Of a stretch of 64,000 nucleotides of DNA, positions 52,278 through 60,896 are shown piece by piece. Origin of the DNA: CAYJLW01 sp964370965 (GTDB lineage: Bacteria; Actinomycetota; Acidimicrobiia; UBA2766). The position numbers and the translations under genes were made by a program. The notes under the pieces were generated by a model. It searched no databases, was not told where the DNA came from, and saw nothing but the letters and a program-made list of their open reading frames with translations. The first letter of the stretch is position 1, and each line of letters opens with the position of its first letter. The DNA is taken from positions 62,001 through 126,000 of the forward strand of contig CAYJLW010000001.1 of NCBI GenBank assembly GCA_964370965.1, read 5' to 3'.

Positions 52278-52985
52278 ATGGCCCTCCTTCGCACCCACAG
52301 TCGCAGTCCCCGGCGTGTCCGCGCCCGTGGTCGCGGTTTCACCGTCGCCGTCCTGATCGCGGCCCTCGCCGCCGCCCTGGCCGTCGAGGGCCTCGCACCG
52401 GCCCAAGCGTCGGCCGATCCCGCAGGTGACTGGCTCTCCCTCGTGAACCAGGCCCGGGCATCGGCCGGCGTGGGCCCGGTGAGCCTGGACCCCACGCTCA
52501 TGGGCCAGTCCGGGATCCACTCCAACTTCATGGCGTCCACGGGCCGGTTCTGTCACTCCACGGACTGCGATCCGGCGGGCGGCCCCGTTCAGAACGGGAC
52601 CTGGAGCTCCTGGGGCGAGAACGTGGGCTGGACCTCTGACTGCAACGTCGTCACGCTGCACAACGCGCTCATGAATTCCCCCGGGCACAGGGCGAACATC
52701 ATGAACCCGTCCTTCACCCGCCTCGGTGTGGCGTGGGTACAGGGGCGTTCGCCGGATCCCAACTACGGCTCCGTCTGCTACGTCACGGAGCAGTTCACGG
52801 CCGCAGCGGCGGCCCCGGCCCCCCCGGCAGCGGGCGCCGGGAGAGGCGTGCAGTCCGCCACGAGGACGGTGTGCAGGGGCAAGGGGCGCAAGAGGCGCTG
52901 CCGAAGCGTCCGTGCGAAGGCCCGCAAGGGCAAGGCCCGCCAGGCCCGCAGGGCCCGCAGGCCCCGCAAGGCCCGCCGCCGCTGA
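52278..52985 (+). CDS. Secreted CAP/SCP-domain protein with extremely basic tail
   Basis: A 235-residue exported protein. An Arg-rich N-region and hydrophobic helix (FTVAVLIAALAAALAVEG) form the signal peptide. The CAP domain (about 50-180) has LVNQARASAGV, SWGENVGW and SPGHRANIMNP, the usual bacterial SCP/YkwD motifs, with several cysteines for disulfides. The last 40 or so residues are almost entirely Arg, Lys and Ala (RKARRR end), histone-H1-like and unusual for a secreted protein. Its role is unknown. Divergent from the nucleoside hydrolase. Confidence 0.85.
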   Translation: MALLRTHSRSPRRVRARGRGFTVAVLIAALAAALAVEGLAPAQASADPAGDWLSLVNQARASAGVGPVSLDPTLMGQSGIHSNFMASTGRFCHSTDCDPAGGPVQNGTWSSWGENVGWTSDCNVVTLHNALMNSPGHRANIMNPSFTRLGVAWVQGRSPDPNYGSVCYVTEQFTAAAAAPAPPAAGAGRGVQSATRTVCRGKGRKRRCRSVRAKARKGKARQARRARRPRKARRR

Positions 52986-53080
52986 CCGCCGGCGGGGAAC
53001 CCGACCTGGGACCGACCTCATCAGGGCGCGGGCAATCAGGAGGGCGGGCTGGGAGGTCCCCGCCAGCCCGCGGAGCGCTG

Positions 53081-53190
53081 CCAGAGTGGGGCCGGAGGGC
53101 CGGCTCCGCCGGCCCGGAACGGCGACCTGGCGGCAGGCGGTCCGGTTCTGACAGGGGGGTGTTCGAGGGGGGACGGAGTCCCCCTTCGAG
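53081..53190 (+). repeat. 110-bp dispersed repeat, copy 2, with terminal hairpin
   Basis: It matches the reverse complement of 16456-16565 almost end to end. The terminal hairpin (53162-53190) has arms TTCGAGGGGGGAC and GTCCCCCTTCGAG and lies just beyond the stop of the KAS III-like gene. No coding potential is recognised. Confidence 0.75.
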
Positions 53191-53193
53191 GAT

Positions 53194-54273
53194 CTAGAGG
53201 GGCCGCAGCAGGGCGCCGGCCATCGTGGCTCCGGTGCCGATCCCGCACATCGCCACGGACTTGTACCCGCGGATGCGCTCGAGGTGCTCGTAGAACGCCA
53301 CCGGGCAGGACGCCGTGGAGAGGTTGCCGCGGTCGGCGAAGTTGTCGACGTAGTCCCAACCCTCCGGGAGGTTGGCGGCGAGTCCCCCGAGGACGGCCCC
53401 GGACCCCTGGTGGGGGACGATGATCCCCGGGAGCTCCACGTCGGCGTGCTTGGTGACGGCCCGGAACACGTCGAGCATCCCCGGCACCGCGCCCAGGACG
53501 GCCTGGGCGGCGTTGTGCGTGAGACGCGTGCTCGCGGGATCTTCGTGCGGGAAGCGGCCGGTGATCCGGGCGTCGAACTCGTCGTTGGCGGGGTGGACGT
53601 CGAAGGGCACCTTGTAGCCGTTGATCGGCATCACGATGACCTCGGCCTCCTCGTCGCCGATCTTCTGGTCCGTGAAGGCCGCGACCTCCTGGACCTCGAA
53701 GAGGGGGAAGTCGCCGCCCTCGCGGGGCAATGAGGAGAGGATGAACGCGGCGCCGGCGTCGCCGAAGAGGAAAGCCTCCACGGGGTAGCGGATCATCCTG
53801 ATCATCGACGTGATCGACTCGCTGGCGGTGACGAGCACCGTGGAGGCGAACCCGGAGCGGATGAAGTTCGTCGCCTGCGTGATGCCCTGCATGAACGCCG
53901 CGCAACCCCCGTAGAGGTCGAACGTGGCCACGCGCTCGATGTCGAGGTGCTTCAGGAGCCGGGACCCCACCGACGGCATGATGTAGTCCAGGCCCGAGCA
54001 GGCGGTGATCACGCAGTCGATCTCGTCGGACTTCATGCCTGCGGAGTCGAGGGCGTCCTTCGCGGCGTTTCCCGCGAGGACGTCGTTCGTGTGGATCATC
54101 CGCATGTTCTTCATGTCGCACAGCGAGTAGCGACCGCGGATGCCGATCAGGTTGGCGTACTTGTCGACGGTCTTCTGCGAGAGCCCGAAGACCGCCCCGA
54201 TGTCCTCGTTCGTGAGGTAGTTGGGCGGGAAGGCGATGCCGGCGCCGACCAAGTACACGGAGTTGTCGCTCAT
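53194..54273 (-). CDS. KAS III/HMG-CoA-synthase-like thiolase-fold enzyme
   Basis: A 359-residue condensing enzyme of the 3-oxoacyl-ACP synthase III superfamily. The nucleophile Cys124 is in DLYGGCAAFMQG, the His is in VPHQGSGAV and the Asn is in ADRGNLSTAS, giving the Cys-His-Asn triad. The motifs are not those of housekeeping FabH, and no fab genes flank it. A non-canonical acyl condensation or thioester transfer is likely. ATG follows GAGAGGAAAGG. The hexapeptide acyltransferase lies 87 nt upstream on the same strand, probably in the same transcript. Confidence 0.85.
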   Translation of the reverse strand: MSDNSVYLVGAGIAFPPNYLTNEDIGAVFGLSQKTVDKYANLIGIRGRYSLCDMKNMRMIHTNDVLAGNAAKDALDSAGMKSDEIDCVITACSGLDYIMPSVGSRLLKHLDIERVATFDLYGGCAAFMQGITQATNFIRSGFASTVLVTASESITSMIRMIRYPVEAFLFGDAGAAFILSSLPREGGDFPLFEVQEVAAFTDQKIGDEEAEVIVMPINGYKVPFDVHPANDEFDARITGRFPHEDPASTRLTHNAAQAVLGAVPGMLDVFRAVTKHADVELPGIIVPHQGSGAVLGGLAANLPEGWDYVDNFADRGNLSTASCPVAFYEHLERIRGYKSVAMCGIGTGATMAGALLRPL

Positions 54274-54360
54274 CGTGCGGGTGCCTTTCCTCTCGTCCCC
54301 GGAGAACCTCCCTAGCAGTCGATCACTTCGACGCCGGGGCCGCTCGATCCTTCGCGGCGG

Positions 54361-55260
54361 CTACGCCTTGCCGTTGTCCTCCGGAGCCGACGCGGTGTCC
54401 GGAACGGCGGCCATCGTGCCGTCCTCGAGCCTGCGGGCCGCGTAGCCGTGCCGGGCGGGGTCGAAGGTCACCGGGTCCGGGAGTTGCGCGAGGGCCTCGT
54501 CGGATGTGCGGTACATGGGCCCGGGTTCGCCGCCCGCCCAGCACACCACGGCCTGGACCATGGGATTGCTCAGGGTGGGGAGGTTGCCCCCCTTGGGTTT
54601 CGCGGGCGTCCCGCCGAGGAGGATCGCGGGCGTGAGCCAGTGGCCGGAGACGACGGAGTGGGGCAGGACGGCCGTGACGTCGGACAGGACGGTCCCCGGG
54701 TTGACCGACGACTTCGCCCCGATGCCGACTATGCGGCCGAACTTGATCGGGTCCGAGATCGCGATGCGCTCGACGTCGACCTCGCCCTTCTCGTCGAAGG
54801 CGTGGTGGGAGTCGAACATCGACACGTACTCCCCACAGCCCCCGACGGCACCCCAGTGCAGGCCCTGCTGGATGCGCAGGACGACGCCCTTGTTGAGGCG
54901 GATGCCCCCCTCGAAGAAGATCTTCCCCGACAGGTAGATCGCCACGTCGTCCGCGAAGTGGCAGTGGGGGCCGATCAGGAACTGCGGCTCCTGGCCGAGA
55001 TTGGGATCTATGAACAGCCGGAAACGGTCCTGGATCACCGTTCCCTCACCGATCCGGATCGTCGTCTTCCGCTTCCACGGCTTCACACCGGAGTGGGCGA
55101 CCTCGATCTTGCAGTCGTGGCCGACACGAACCGAGGGGTGCACCTCGATGGTGACGTCGACGCCCAAGAGGCGGGCCATGAGCCGGGTGCGTTCCACGAA
55201 CCACCAGCGGCGCAGCCGCGACGGCAACGAGTAACCGGTATGAAGGAGCATGCGCAGCAT
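54361..55260 (-). CDS. Hexapeptide-repeat (LbH) acyltransferase
   Basis: A 299-residue protein. The centre (about 35-210) has repeating isoleucine-patch strands (VTIEVHPSVRVGHDCKIEV, TIRIGEGTVIQDRF, HFADDVAIYLSG) of the left-handed beta helix, with a catalytic-type His in FDSHHAF and a final LGGTPAKPKG cap. The N-terminus is a basic amphipathic helix that may touch the membrane. It probably acetylates a sugar or lipid. ATG 55260 follows AAAGGACTCGAA. The gene pair with the KAS III-like enzyme suggests a lipid or glycolipid product. Confidence 0.8.
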   Translation of the reverse strand: MLRMLLHTGYSLPSRLRRWWFVERTRLMARLLGVDVTIEVHPSVRVGHDCKIEVAHSGVKPWKRKTTIRIGEGTVIQDRFRLFIDPNLGQEPQFLIGPHCHFADDVAIYLSGKIFFEGGIRLNKGVVLRIQQGLHWGAVGGCGEYVSMFDSHHAFDEKGEVDVERIAISDPIKFGRIVGIGAKSSVNPGTVLSDVTAVLPHSVVSGHWLTPAILLGGTPAKPKGGNLPTLSNPMVQAVVCWAGGEPGPMYRTSDEALAQLPDPVTFDPARHGYAARRLEDGTMAAVPDTASAPEDNGKA

Positions 55261-55329
55261 TTCGAGTCCTTTCCGACCCGACCGGGGGGTGGGGTGGTGC
55301 TACTTGGAGCGGGATTTCGATGTCGGCCC

Positions 55330-56205
55330 TCAGGACTCCTCTCCGGGATCGCCCTCTCGCCGGCTCGCAAGGAAGTCTTCGAGCTCGGCGGCGAGCTCCT
55401 CTCCGGTGGGGAGATGTCCGGGAGCGAGTGCCTCGCCGGCGTCGTAGCGGCGCTCCAGGTCCTTCACGTAGTCCACGACCTCGTCGTTCTCCCGCATCGC
55501 CTCGTTCACTCCCTCGCAGAACCTCTCGGCGTCGCCGCGGAGCTCGTCGAGCTCCAGAGTGAGGCCCGCCAGGTCGGCCACGGCTTCCACGAGCGCGAGA
55601 GCGGCCTGCGGATTCGGCGTCGCCGACACGTAGTGGGGGACGGCCGCCCACAGGCTCACGGTCTCGAGGCCCGAGCGCGAGGCGGCGTCGTGGAGCACGC
55701 CCACTATGCCCGTGGGTCCTTCGTAGCCGGAGCGCTGGAGGTGGAGACGTTCGGCGAGGGCGGCGTCGGAGGTGATCCCGGTGAGGCGCACCGGTCGCGT
55801 GTGGGGGACGTCGGCGAGGAGGGCGCCCACGGAGACGACCCGGCGGGCGCCGCTGCGCCGGGCCACCTCGAGATGGCACGCGCAGAAGTCGCGCCACCGG
55901 ACGTGCGGTTCGACGCCGACGCCGAGGACGAGGTCGTGGCCGCCGGCGCGGGAGCCGTGGAAGTCGTTCACCGGCCAGTCGAGACCCCGCGTGTCGCCGT
56001 CCACGAGGTGGACCGTGGGCCGCAGGAGCTGGAAGTCGTAGAACGGGTCCGGGTCGATTCCGGCGAAGCGCTCGGCGCCCAGGCGGTTGCGCAGGACTTC
56101 CAGGGCGGCGGTGGCGGCGTCTCCTGCGTCGTTCCAGCCTGCGAAGGCGACGACGAGAACGGGGTCGGTGAGGCCGGGGTCCGACTCGAAACGGAGGGCG
56201 TCCAT
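55330..56205 (-). CDS. PAC2 family protein
   Basis: A 291-residue member of the PAC2 (proteasome assembly chaperone 2-like) family, widespread in actinobacteria and of unclear role. FAGWNDAGDAA at the N-terminus, the DFHGSRAGGHDLVLG block and GALLADVPHTRP are typical. The acidic C-terminal helix (about 235-291) could bind partners. ATG 56205 is set by TAGCCT exactly 6 nt upstream, a leaderless layout. No proteasome gene is in the window. Confidence 0.88.
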   Translation of the reverse strand: MDALRFESDPGLTDPVLVVAFAGWNDAGDAATAALEVLRNRLGAERFAGIDPDPFYDFQLLRPTVHLVDGDTRGLDWPVNDFHGSRAGGHDLVLGVGVEPHVRWRDFCACHLEVARRSGARRVVSVGALLADVPHTRPVRLTGITSDAALAERLHLQRSGYEGPTGIVGVLHDAASRSGLETVSLWAAVPHYVSATPNPQAALALVEAVADLAGLTLELDELRGDAERFCEGVNEAMRENDEVVDYVKDLERRYDAGEALAPGHLPTGEELAAELEDFLASRREGDPGEES

Positions 56206-56246
56206 GTCGCCAGGCTAGCGACGGCGCCGCGGGGCGCCGCGAGCCG

Positions 56247-57275
56247 CTACGAGGCCGTCACCGCCCCGGAGGAGGGGACGAGTGACCACCATGTCGTACC
56301 CGCTGCGAGGGCGAGGGGCTTGCCCGCCTGGTCCTGAAGCCGGGTCGGCGTCGAAGGTGCCACACGGGACCAGGTGCAGGGTGTCACCGTGGCGCCCCTG
56401 GCCACGAAGCAGTTCCCGTTGCCGACCACCTTCCAGGACGGAGCCGGGTTGCCGGCGGCGTCCTTGACTCCCGTCCGCTCCATCTCGACGGTCTGGAAGA
56501 CGAGGTTCGTGAAGGCCACGGGGGCGCCGCTCGGGACGGTCTGGGGGTTCGGCCCCTTCATCCGCCTGTAGCGGCCGGTGGCACCGTCCCAGGTCCACGT
56601 GACCACGTTGCGGGGTGCGAACGTCACCTTCAACGTTCCTGCCGGGGTTCCGCCGGGGAGGGGCGTGGAGGCGAACGACCACTGCTCGGGTGGGGCGCCG
56701 TTCTTCTGCGCGAGGGAGTCGTAGATTGCCTGTGAGCTCGTGAAGACGTTGTGGGGCGCCCTCCGGGAGCGGTTGCGAGTGAAGAGCTTCGCCCACTCGC
56801 TGTCCTGGGTGCGGGTCTCGATCCCGGCGCGCTCGACCTCCCGGAGGAACGCTGCCGCGCCCCCCGAGAAGACGAGGACGGGACGCCCCAGGGAGCCGGC
56901 GAGGACGGGGTCGACGGGTCGCACGGAGCGGATGGGCCCGATCTCCGGGACGTCCTGGGAGTGCACCACAGCCATGAACCTGGTGAGGCCGCCCTCCACG
57001 ACCTCCTCGTAGACGACGTCGCTGAGGTCGAGGCCGGCCTGGGGCTGTGCCGCCGGGGCGTTGTCGATCTTGAACAGCAGCGCCCGGCGTTGCGTGCCCG
57101 CCGGCCCCTCCGGCATGCCCGTGAGCGGTGCCGGCTTCGGCTTGGTCGTCGTGGTCGTGGTCGTGGGCCGCTTCCTGGGCGACGCGGAGGGCTCATCGAA
57201 GCCGGTGCCCGACGCGCACGCCCCCAGGAGAGCGGCGACGGCGAGAAGGGAAGCCACCCTGCGGGTCTGTGCCAT
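56247..57275 (-). CDS. DUF3048 (YerB-like) lipoprotein
   Basis: A 342-residue predicted lipoprotein. The lipobox LLGAC places the lipidated Cys at 19, followed by a Thr/Pro-rich linker and the two DUF3048 domains, recognisable by FKIDNAPAAQPQAGL, VVEGGLTRFMAVVHSQD and IGPIRSVRPVD. Family members sit on the outside of the membrane; their function is unknown. ATG 57275 has TATCAC 7 nt upstream, a near-leaderless layout. It is divergent from the acyl-CoA dehydrogenase. Confidence 0.88.
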   Translation of the reverse strand: MAQTRRVASLLAVAALLGACASGTGFDEPSASPRKRPTTTTTTTKPKPAPLTGMPEGPAGTQRRALLFKIDNAPAAQPQAGLDLSDVVYEEVVEGGLTRFMAVVHSQDVPEIGPIRSVRPVDPVLAGSLGRPVLVFSGGAAAFLREVERAGIETRTQDSEWAKLFTRNRSRRAPHNVFTSSQAIYDSLAQKNGAPPEQWSFASTPLPGGTPAGTLKVTFAPRNVVTWTWDGATGRYRRMKGPNPQTVPSGAPVAFTNLVFQTVEMERTGVKDAAGNPAPSWKVVGNGNCFVARGATVTPCTWSRVAPSTPTRLQDQAGKPLALAAGTTWWSLVPSSGAVTAS

Positions 57276-57322
57276 GACGGAAGTGATAGCAGCGCGGGCC
57301 CGTGCGGCGGTACCCCGGCGTG

Positions 57323-57328
57323 TACGCT
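57323..57328 (+). promoter_or_regulatory. -10 box of the acyl-CoA dehydrogenase gene
   Basis: TACGCT lies 8 nt before GTG 57337, consistent with a leaderless start. Confidence 0.5.
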
Positions 57329-57336
57329 CCCGCGCC

Positions 57337-58509
57337 GTGACGGGAGAAACGCTCCGTGCGGAACTCGTGCGCCTCGTCCGCGACTTCGTCGAGGCGGAGG
57401 TCGTCCCGGCCGCCGCTGAGCACGACGCCCAGGACACGTACCCGGGCGCCATCATCGACGGCATGCGGGAACTCGGCCTTTTCGGCATCACCGTGCCCGA
57501 GGAGTACGGCGGCCTCGGTCTCGACCTCACGACATACTCCATGGTCGTCGAAGAGCTCGCACGCGGGTGGATGTCCACGTCGGGTGTCCTCAACACCCAC
57601 TTCATGACGTGCTTCCTCGTCAACACGTTCGGCACCGAGGACCAGCGGCGGCGCTTCCTCCCGCGCCTCGCGAGAGGCGAGGTACGGGGGGCCTTCTCGA
57701 TGTCGGAGCCCGACTGCGGATCCGACGTGCAGGCGATCCGCACGAGCGCCGTCCGTGACGGCGACGAATACGTCGTGCGCGGAACGAAGATGTGGGTCAC
57801 GAACGGCCTTCACGCGGGTGTCATGAGCACCCTGGTGAAGACGACCGTGGGCACAGAACCGGCGCACCGGGGGATGAGCGTGCTGCTCGTGGAGAAGCAG
57901 CCGGGGCGCGAGCGCGACGGCGGTGTCCTCGTGACCCGCCGGATCCACAAGCTCGGCTACCGGGGCATCGAGACCGTCGAGATCGTCTTCGACGACCACC
58001 GGGTCCCGGCGGCGGATCTCCTCGGGGGCGAGGAGGGCCACGGGTTCCAGCAGATGATGGCGGCCGTCGAGCTCGGCCGGGTGAACATCGCGTCGCGGGC
58101 CGTGGGTGTGGCCCAGCGGGCCTTCGAAGAGTCCATCCGGTACGCGCAGCAGCGTCACAGCTTCGGCCGGCCCATCGCCGAGCACCAGGCGATCCAGTTC
58201 AAGCTCGCCGAGATGGCCACGAAGATCGCCGCCGCCCGTCTCCTCGCCCGCGACGCTGCCGCCAGGAAGGACTCGGGGGACCGTTCCGACCTCGAGGCCG
58301 GGATGGCGAAGTACTTCGCCTCCGAGGCTTGCCAGGAGGTCTGCACGGAGGCCCTCCGCCTCTTCGGCGGGTACGGCTACGCGGCGGAGTTCCCGATCGA
58401 GCGCCTGTACCGTGACGCCCCCCTCATGCTCGTGGGCGAGGGCACGAGCGAGATCCAGAAGCTGGTCATCGCGAGACGCCTGCTGGAGCGGTGGCGGTTC
58501 CCCGCCTGA
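57337..58509 (+). CDS. Acyl-CoA dehydrogenase
   Basis: A 390-residue FAD enzyme that introduces a trans-2 double bond into acyl-CoA. FSMSEPDCGSD and WVTNG bind flavin and substrate, and the C-terminal half has RHSFGRPIAEHQAIQFKLA and GGYGYAAEFPIERLYRDA, where the catalytic base lies in the short-chain-type position. The chain length is not determinable. GTG 57337 follows TACGCT by 8 nt. It stands alone, divergent from the DUF3048 gene. Confidence 0.93.
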   Translation: MTGETLRAELVRLVRDFVEAEVVPAAAEHDAQDTYPGAIIDGMRELGLFGITVPEEYGGLGLDLTTYSMVVEELARGWMSTSGVLNTHFMTCFLVNTFGTEDQRRRFLPRLARGEVRGAFSMSEPDCGSDVQAIRTSAVRDGDEYVVRGTKMWVTNGLHAGVMSTLVKTTVGTEPAHRGMSVLLVEKQPGRERDGGVLVTRRIHKLGYRGIETVEIVFDDHRVPAADLLGGEEGHGFQQMMAAVELGRVNIASRAVGVAQRAFEESIRYAQQRHSFGRPIAEHQAIQFKLAEMATKIAAARLLARDAAARKDSGDRSDLEAGMAKYFASEACQEVCTEALRLFGGYGYAAEFPIERLYRDAPLMLVGEGTSEIQKLVIARRLLERWRFPA

Positions 58510-58653
58510 TGGGACGGGTCCGGCGAGTTCCCGGCCCCGCCACAGCGTGGGGAGAGTGTGGCATGACGAGCGTCCCTCGAGGTCAACGGACGTCCCTTCG
58601 GGGCTCCTCCCGAGGAGCCGGGGGGCGGCTCAAGGCGTGTTCGGAACCCGTCG

Positions 58654-60675
58654 ATGCTGCACGTCATGGGAGAACGTGAGGGGTCCGCCGGGGTGGAGCC
58701 CGACGCCGGGCTGGTGAGCCGCGCGCTGGAGGCGTCGGGGAACGGGATCCTGATCACCGACCCCCGGCGGACGGACAACCCCATCGTCTACGTGAACGCC
58801 GCCTTCGAGCGGCTCACGGGCTACCGTGCCGTCGACGCCATCGGTCGCAACCCCCGCTTCCTGCACCGCGACGACAGCGATCAGGCGGCGCTCTCGGAGC
58901 TCCGCAGGGGCGTGGCCGAGGCGCGTCCCGCGAGTGTCGTCCTGCGCAACTACCGCCGGGACGGGCGCCAGACATGGGTCGAGCTCGACGTGTCTCCCGT
59001 CTTCGACGACGACGACGTCCTCGTGGCCTTCATCGGCGTCCAACACGACGTCACGCTGCACAAGTTCGCCGAGGAGGCGCTCCTGCACGCCCGGACACAG
59101 GCACTCGCCGCGTCCCGGTTGAAGTCGGAGTTCCTGGCCACGATGAGCCACGAGATCCGCACGCCGATGTCGGCGATCATCGGGATGAGCGACCTTCTCC
59201 TCGACATGGGTCTCGACGAGGAGCAGACGGGGGCGGCGCGCATGGTGCGCGACGCCGCGGGTTCACTCATGCAGATCCTGGACGACATCCTCGATTTCTC
59301 CCGCATCGAGGCGGGGGAGCTCACTCTGGAGGCGAGGGACTTCGAGCCCGGGCGCCTTCTCGAGGAGGTCGTCGGTCTCCTCGGCCAGCAGTCCAGGGAC
59401 AAAGGACTCGCCCTCTCTGTCCACGTGGACGGCCTCGTCTCTCCGGTGCTCACCGGCGACCCGCTCCGGCTCCGGCAGGTCCTCGTGAACCTCGTCGGGA
59501 ACTCCCTCAAGTTCACCGACGAGGGCAGTGTCGAAGTGCGGGTGGGGCAGCTCGCGAGCGACGCCGCCACGGAGACGATCCGCTTCGAGGTCGCCGACAC
59601 CGGAATCGGTCTCGACGCCGCCGACCACGCCCGCCTCTTCCAGCCGTTCACGCAGGCGGACGGGTCCATCACCCGCAAGCACGGGGGAACCGGTCTCGGC
59701 CTGTCCATCTGCCGGCGTCTCGTCGATCTCATGGGCGGCACGATCGGGGCGGAGGGCGAGCCGGGTGGCGGAGCCATGTTCTGGTTCACCGTCCGGCTCC
59801 TGAGACCCGAGACTGCGCCGGGTCCCGCTGTCACGCCCGTGGCCACGGCGACGCCGCCACGCCCGGTCATGCCCAGCGTCCCGCCGCCCGCGCCCGAGAC
59901 GGACGCCGGCGGCGCGCATGTCCTCCTGGCGGAAGACAACGAGGTCAACCAGCGGGTCGCGTGTCTGCAGCTCAAGAAGCTGGGCTACTCGGTCGATGTG
60001 GTCGCGAACGGACGCGAGGCCGTCGAGGCGGTCCGGCGGCGCCGCTACGGCGTCGTCCTCATGGACTGCCAGATGCCCGTGATGGACGGCCTCGAGGCCA
60101 CCCGCACGATCAGGCGGGCGGAGCGGCCCGACGGCGGGCGGCTCCCGATCATCGCCATCACGGCGAACGCCATGGTCGGGGACAGGGAGGCGTGTCTGGC
60201 GGCCGGCATGGACGAGTACATCGCCAAACCGGTCGACATCGGCGTGCTGAGCGAGACGCTGGAGAGATGGATGGACGAACAGGTGGAACCGATGGACGTG
60301 CAGAACGCGACCGGCAGCGCCGGCAGCGTGGAGGTGCTGGACGCCGAGGTCCTCGCGTCCCTCCGGGAGCTGCAGGCCGACGACGACCCTGACTTCGTCG
60401 CCGAGCTCATCGACGTGTTCCTGGAGGACTCCCCGGCGCGGTTGCGGGACATACGCGCGGCAGCGGCGGAAGGTGACGCAGACCGCCTCGTGCGGGCCGC
60501 CCACACCCTGAAGTCCGCCTCGGCGAACGTCGGGGCCGCGCGGGTCTCAGACGTCTGTGCCCGCATCGAGGATCGGGGCAAGATGGGCGACCTCGCCGAC
60601 GCCATGGCCATGGTGCAGGCCGTCGAGGCGGAGTTCGAGCGCGCCGCCCACGCTCTCATGCACGAGCGGGGCTGA
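58654..60675 (+). CDS. Hybrid histidine kinase: LOV-like PAS, HisKA, ATPase, receiver, HPt
   Basis: A 673-residue cytosolic hybrid kinase. The PAS domain (about 20-130) is LOV-like: GRNPRFL stands where photoactive LOV domains have GXNCRFL, so the flavin-reactive Cys is Pro67. The HisKA phosphoacceptor is His166 (SHEIRTPM), the ATPase has NLVGNSLKFTDEG and GGTGLGLSIC, the receiver Asp is Asp471 (LMDCQMPVMDG), and the HPt His is His617 (AAHTLKSAS). It is a complete phosphorelay in one chain with no transmembrane helix; its output regulator is not here. The ATG has no strong ribosome site. Confidence 0.9.
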   Translation: MLHVMGEREGSAGVEPDAGLVSRALEASGNGILITDPRRTDNPIVYVNAAFERLTGYRAVDAIGRNPRFLHRDDSDQAALSELRRGVAEARPASVVLRNYRRDGRQTWVELDVSPVFDDDDVLVAFIGVQHDVTLHKFAEEALLHARTQALAASRLKSEFLATMSHEIRTPMSAIIGMSDLLLDMGLDEEQTGAARMVRDAAGSLMQILDDILDFSRIEAGELTLEARDFEPGRLLEEVVGLLGQQSRDKGLALSVHVDGLVSPVLTGDPLRLRQVLVNLVGNSLKFTDEGSVEVRVGQLASDAATETIRFEVADTGIGLDAADHARLFQPFTQADGSITRKHGGTGLGLSICRRLVDLMGGTIGAEGEPGGGAMFWFTVRLLRPETAPGPAVTPVATATPPRPVMPSVPPPAPETDAGGAHVLLAEDNEVNQRVACLQLKKLGYSVDVVANGREAVEAVRRRRYGVVLMDCQMPVMDGLEATRTIRRAERPDGGRLPIIAITANAMVGDREACLAAGMDEYIAKPVDIGVLSETLERWMDEQVEPMDVQNATGSAGSVEVLDAEVLASLRELQADDDPDFVAELIDVFLEDSPARLRDIRAAAAEGDADRLVRAAHTLKSASANVGAARVSDVCARIEDRGKMGDLADAMAMVQAVEAEFERAAHALMHERG

Positions 60676-60722
60676 CAGGCCCGGCGGGCGTCGGGTCCCC
60701 CGGTCGCAGCGAGGTCTCAGAG

Positions 60723-60740
60723 GGGGGGCTTGGTCCCCCA
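60723..60740. terminator. Weak hairpin between hybrid kinase and tRNA-Arg
   Basis: A run of G (60723-60728) and TCCCCC around CTTGG could end the kinase transcript. It lies between the convergent kinase and tRNA genes. Confidence 0.4.
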
Positions 60741-60749
60741 CGAGTGGAG

Positions 60750-60821
<72 letters not shown>

Positions 60822-60896
60822 GGATGCGCGCAGTGTAGCCCCCGCCCTCTCCAACTACCCTCGGTGTCCCAGGCCCCGCGAACCAGCCCCGCCCAC

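Noticed and set aside
53081..53190. Insertion sequence
   Set aside because: There is no transposase frame, no terminal inverted repeats and no target duplication; it behaves as a small intergenic repeat with a hairpin.
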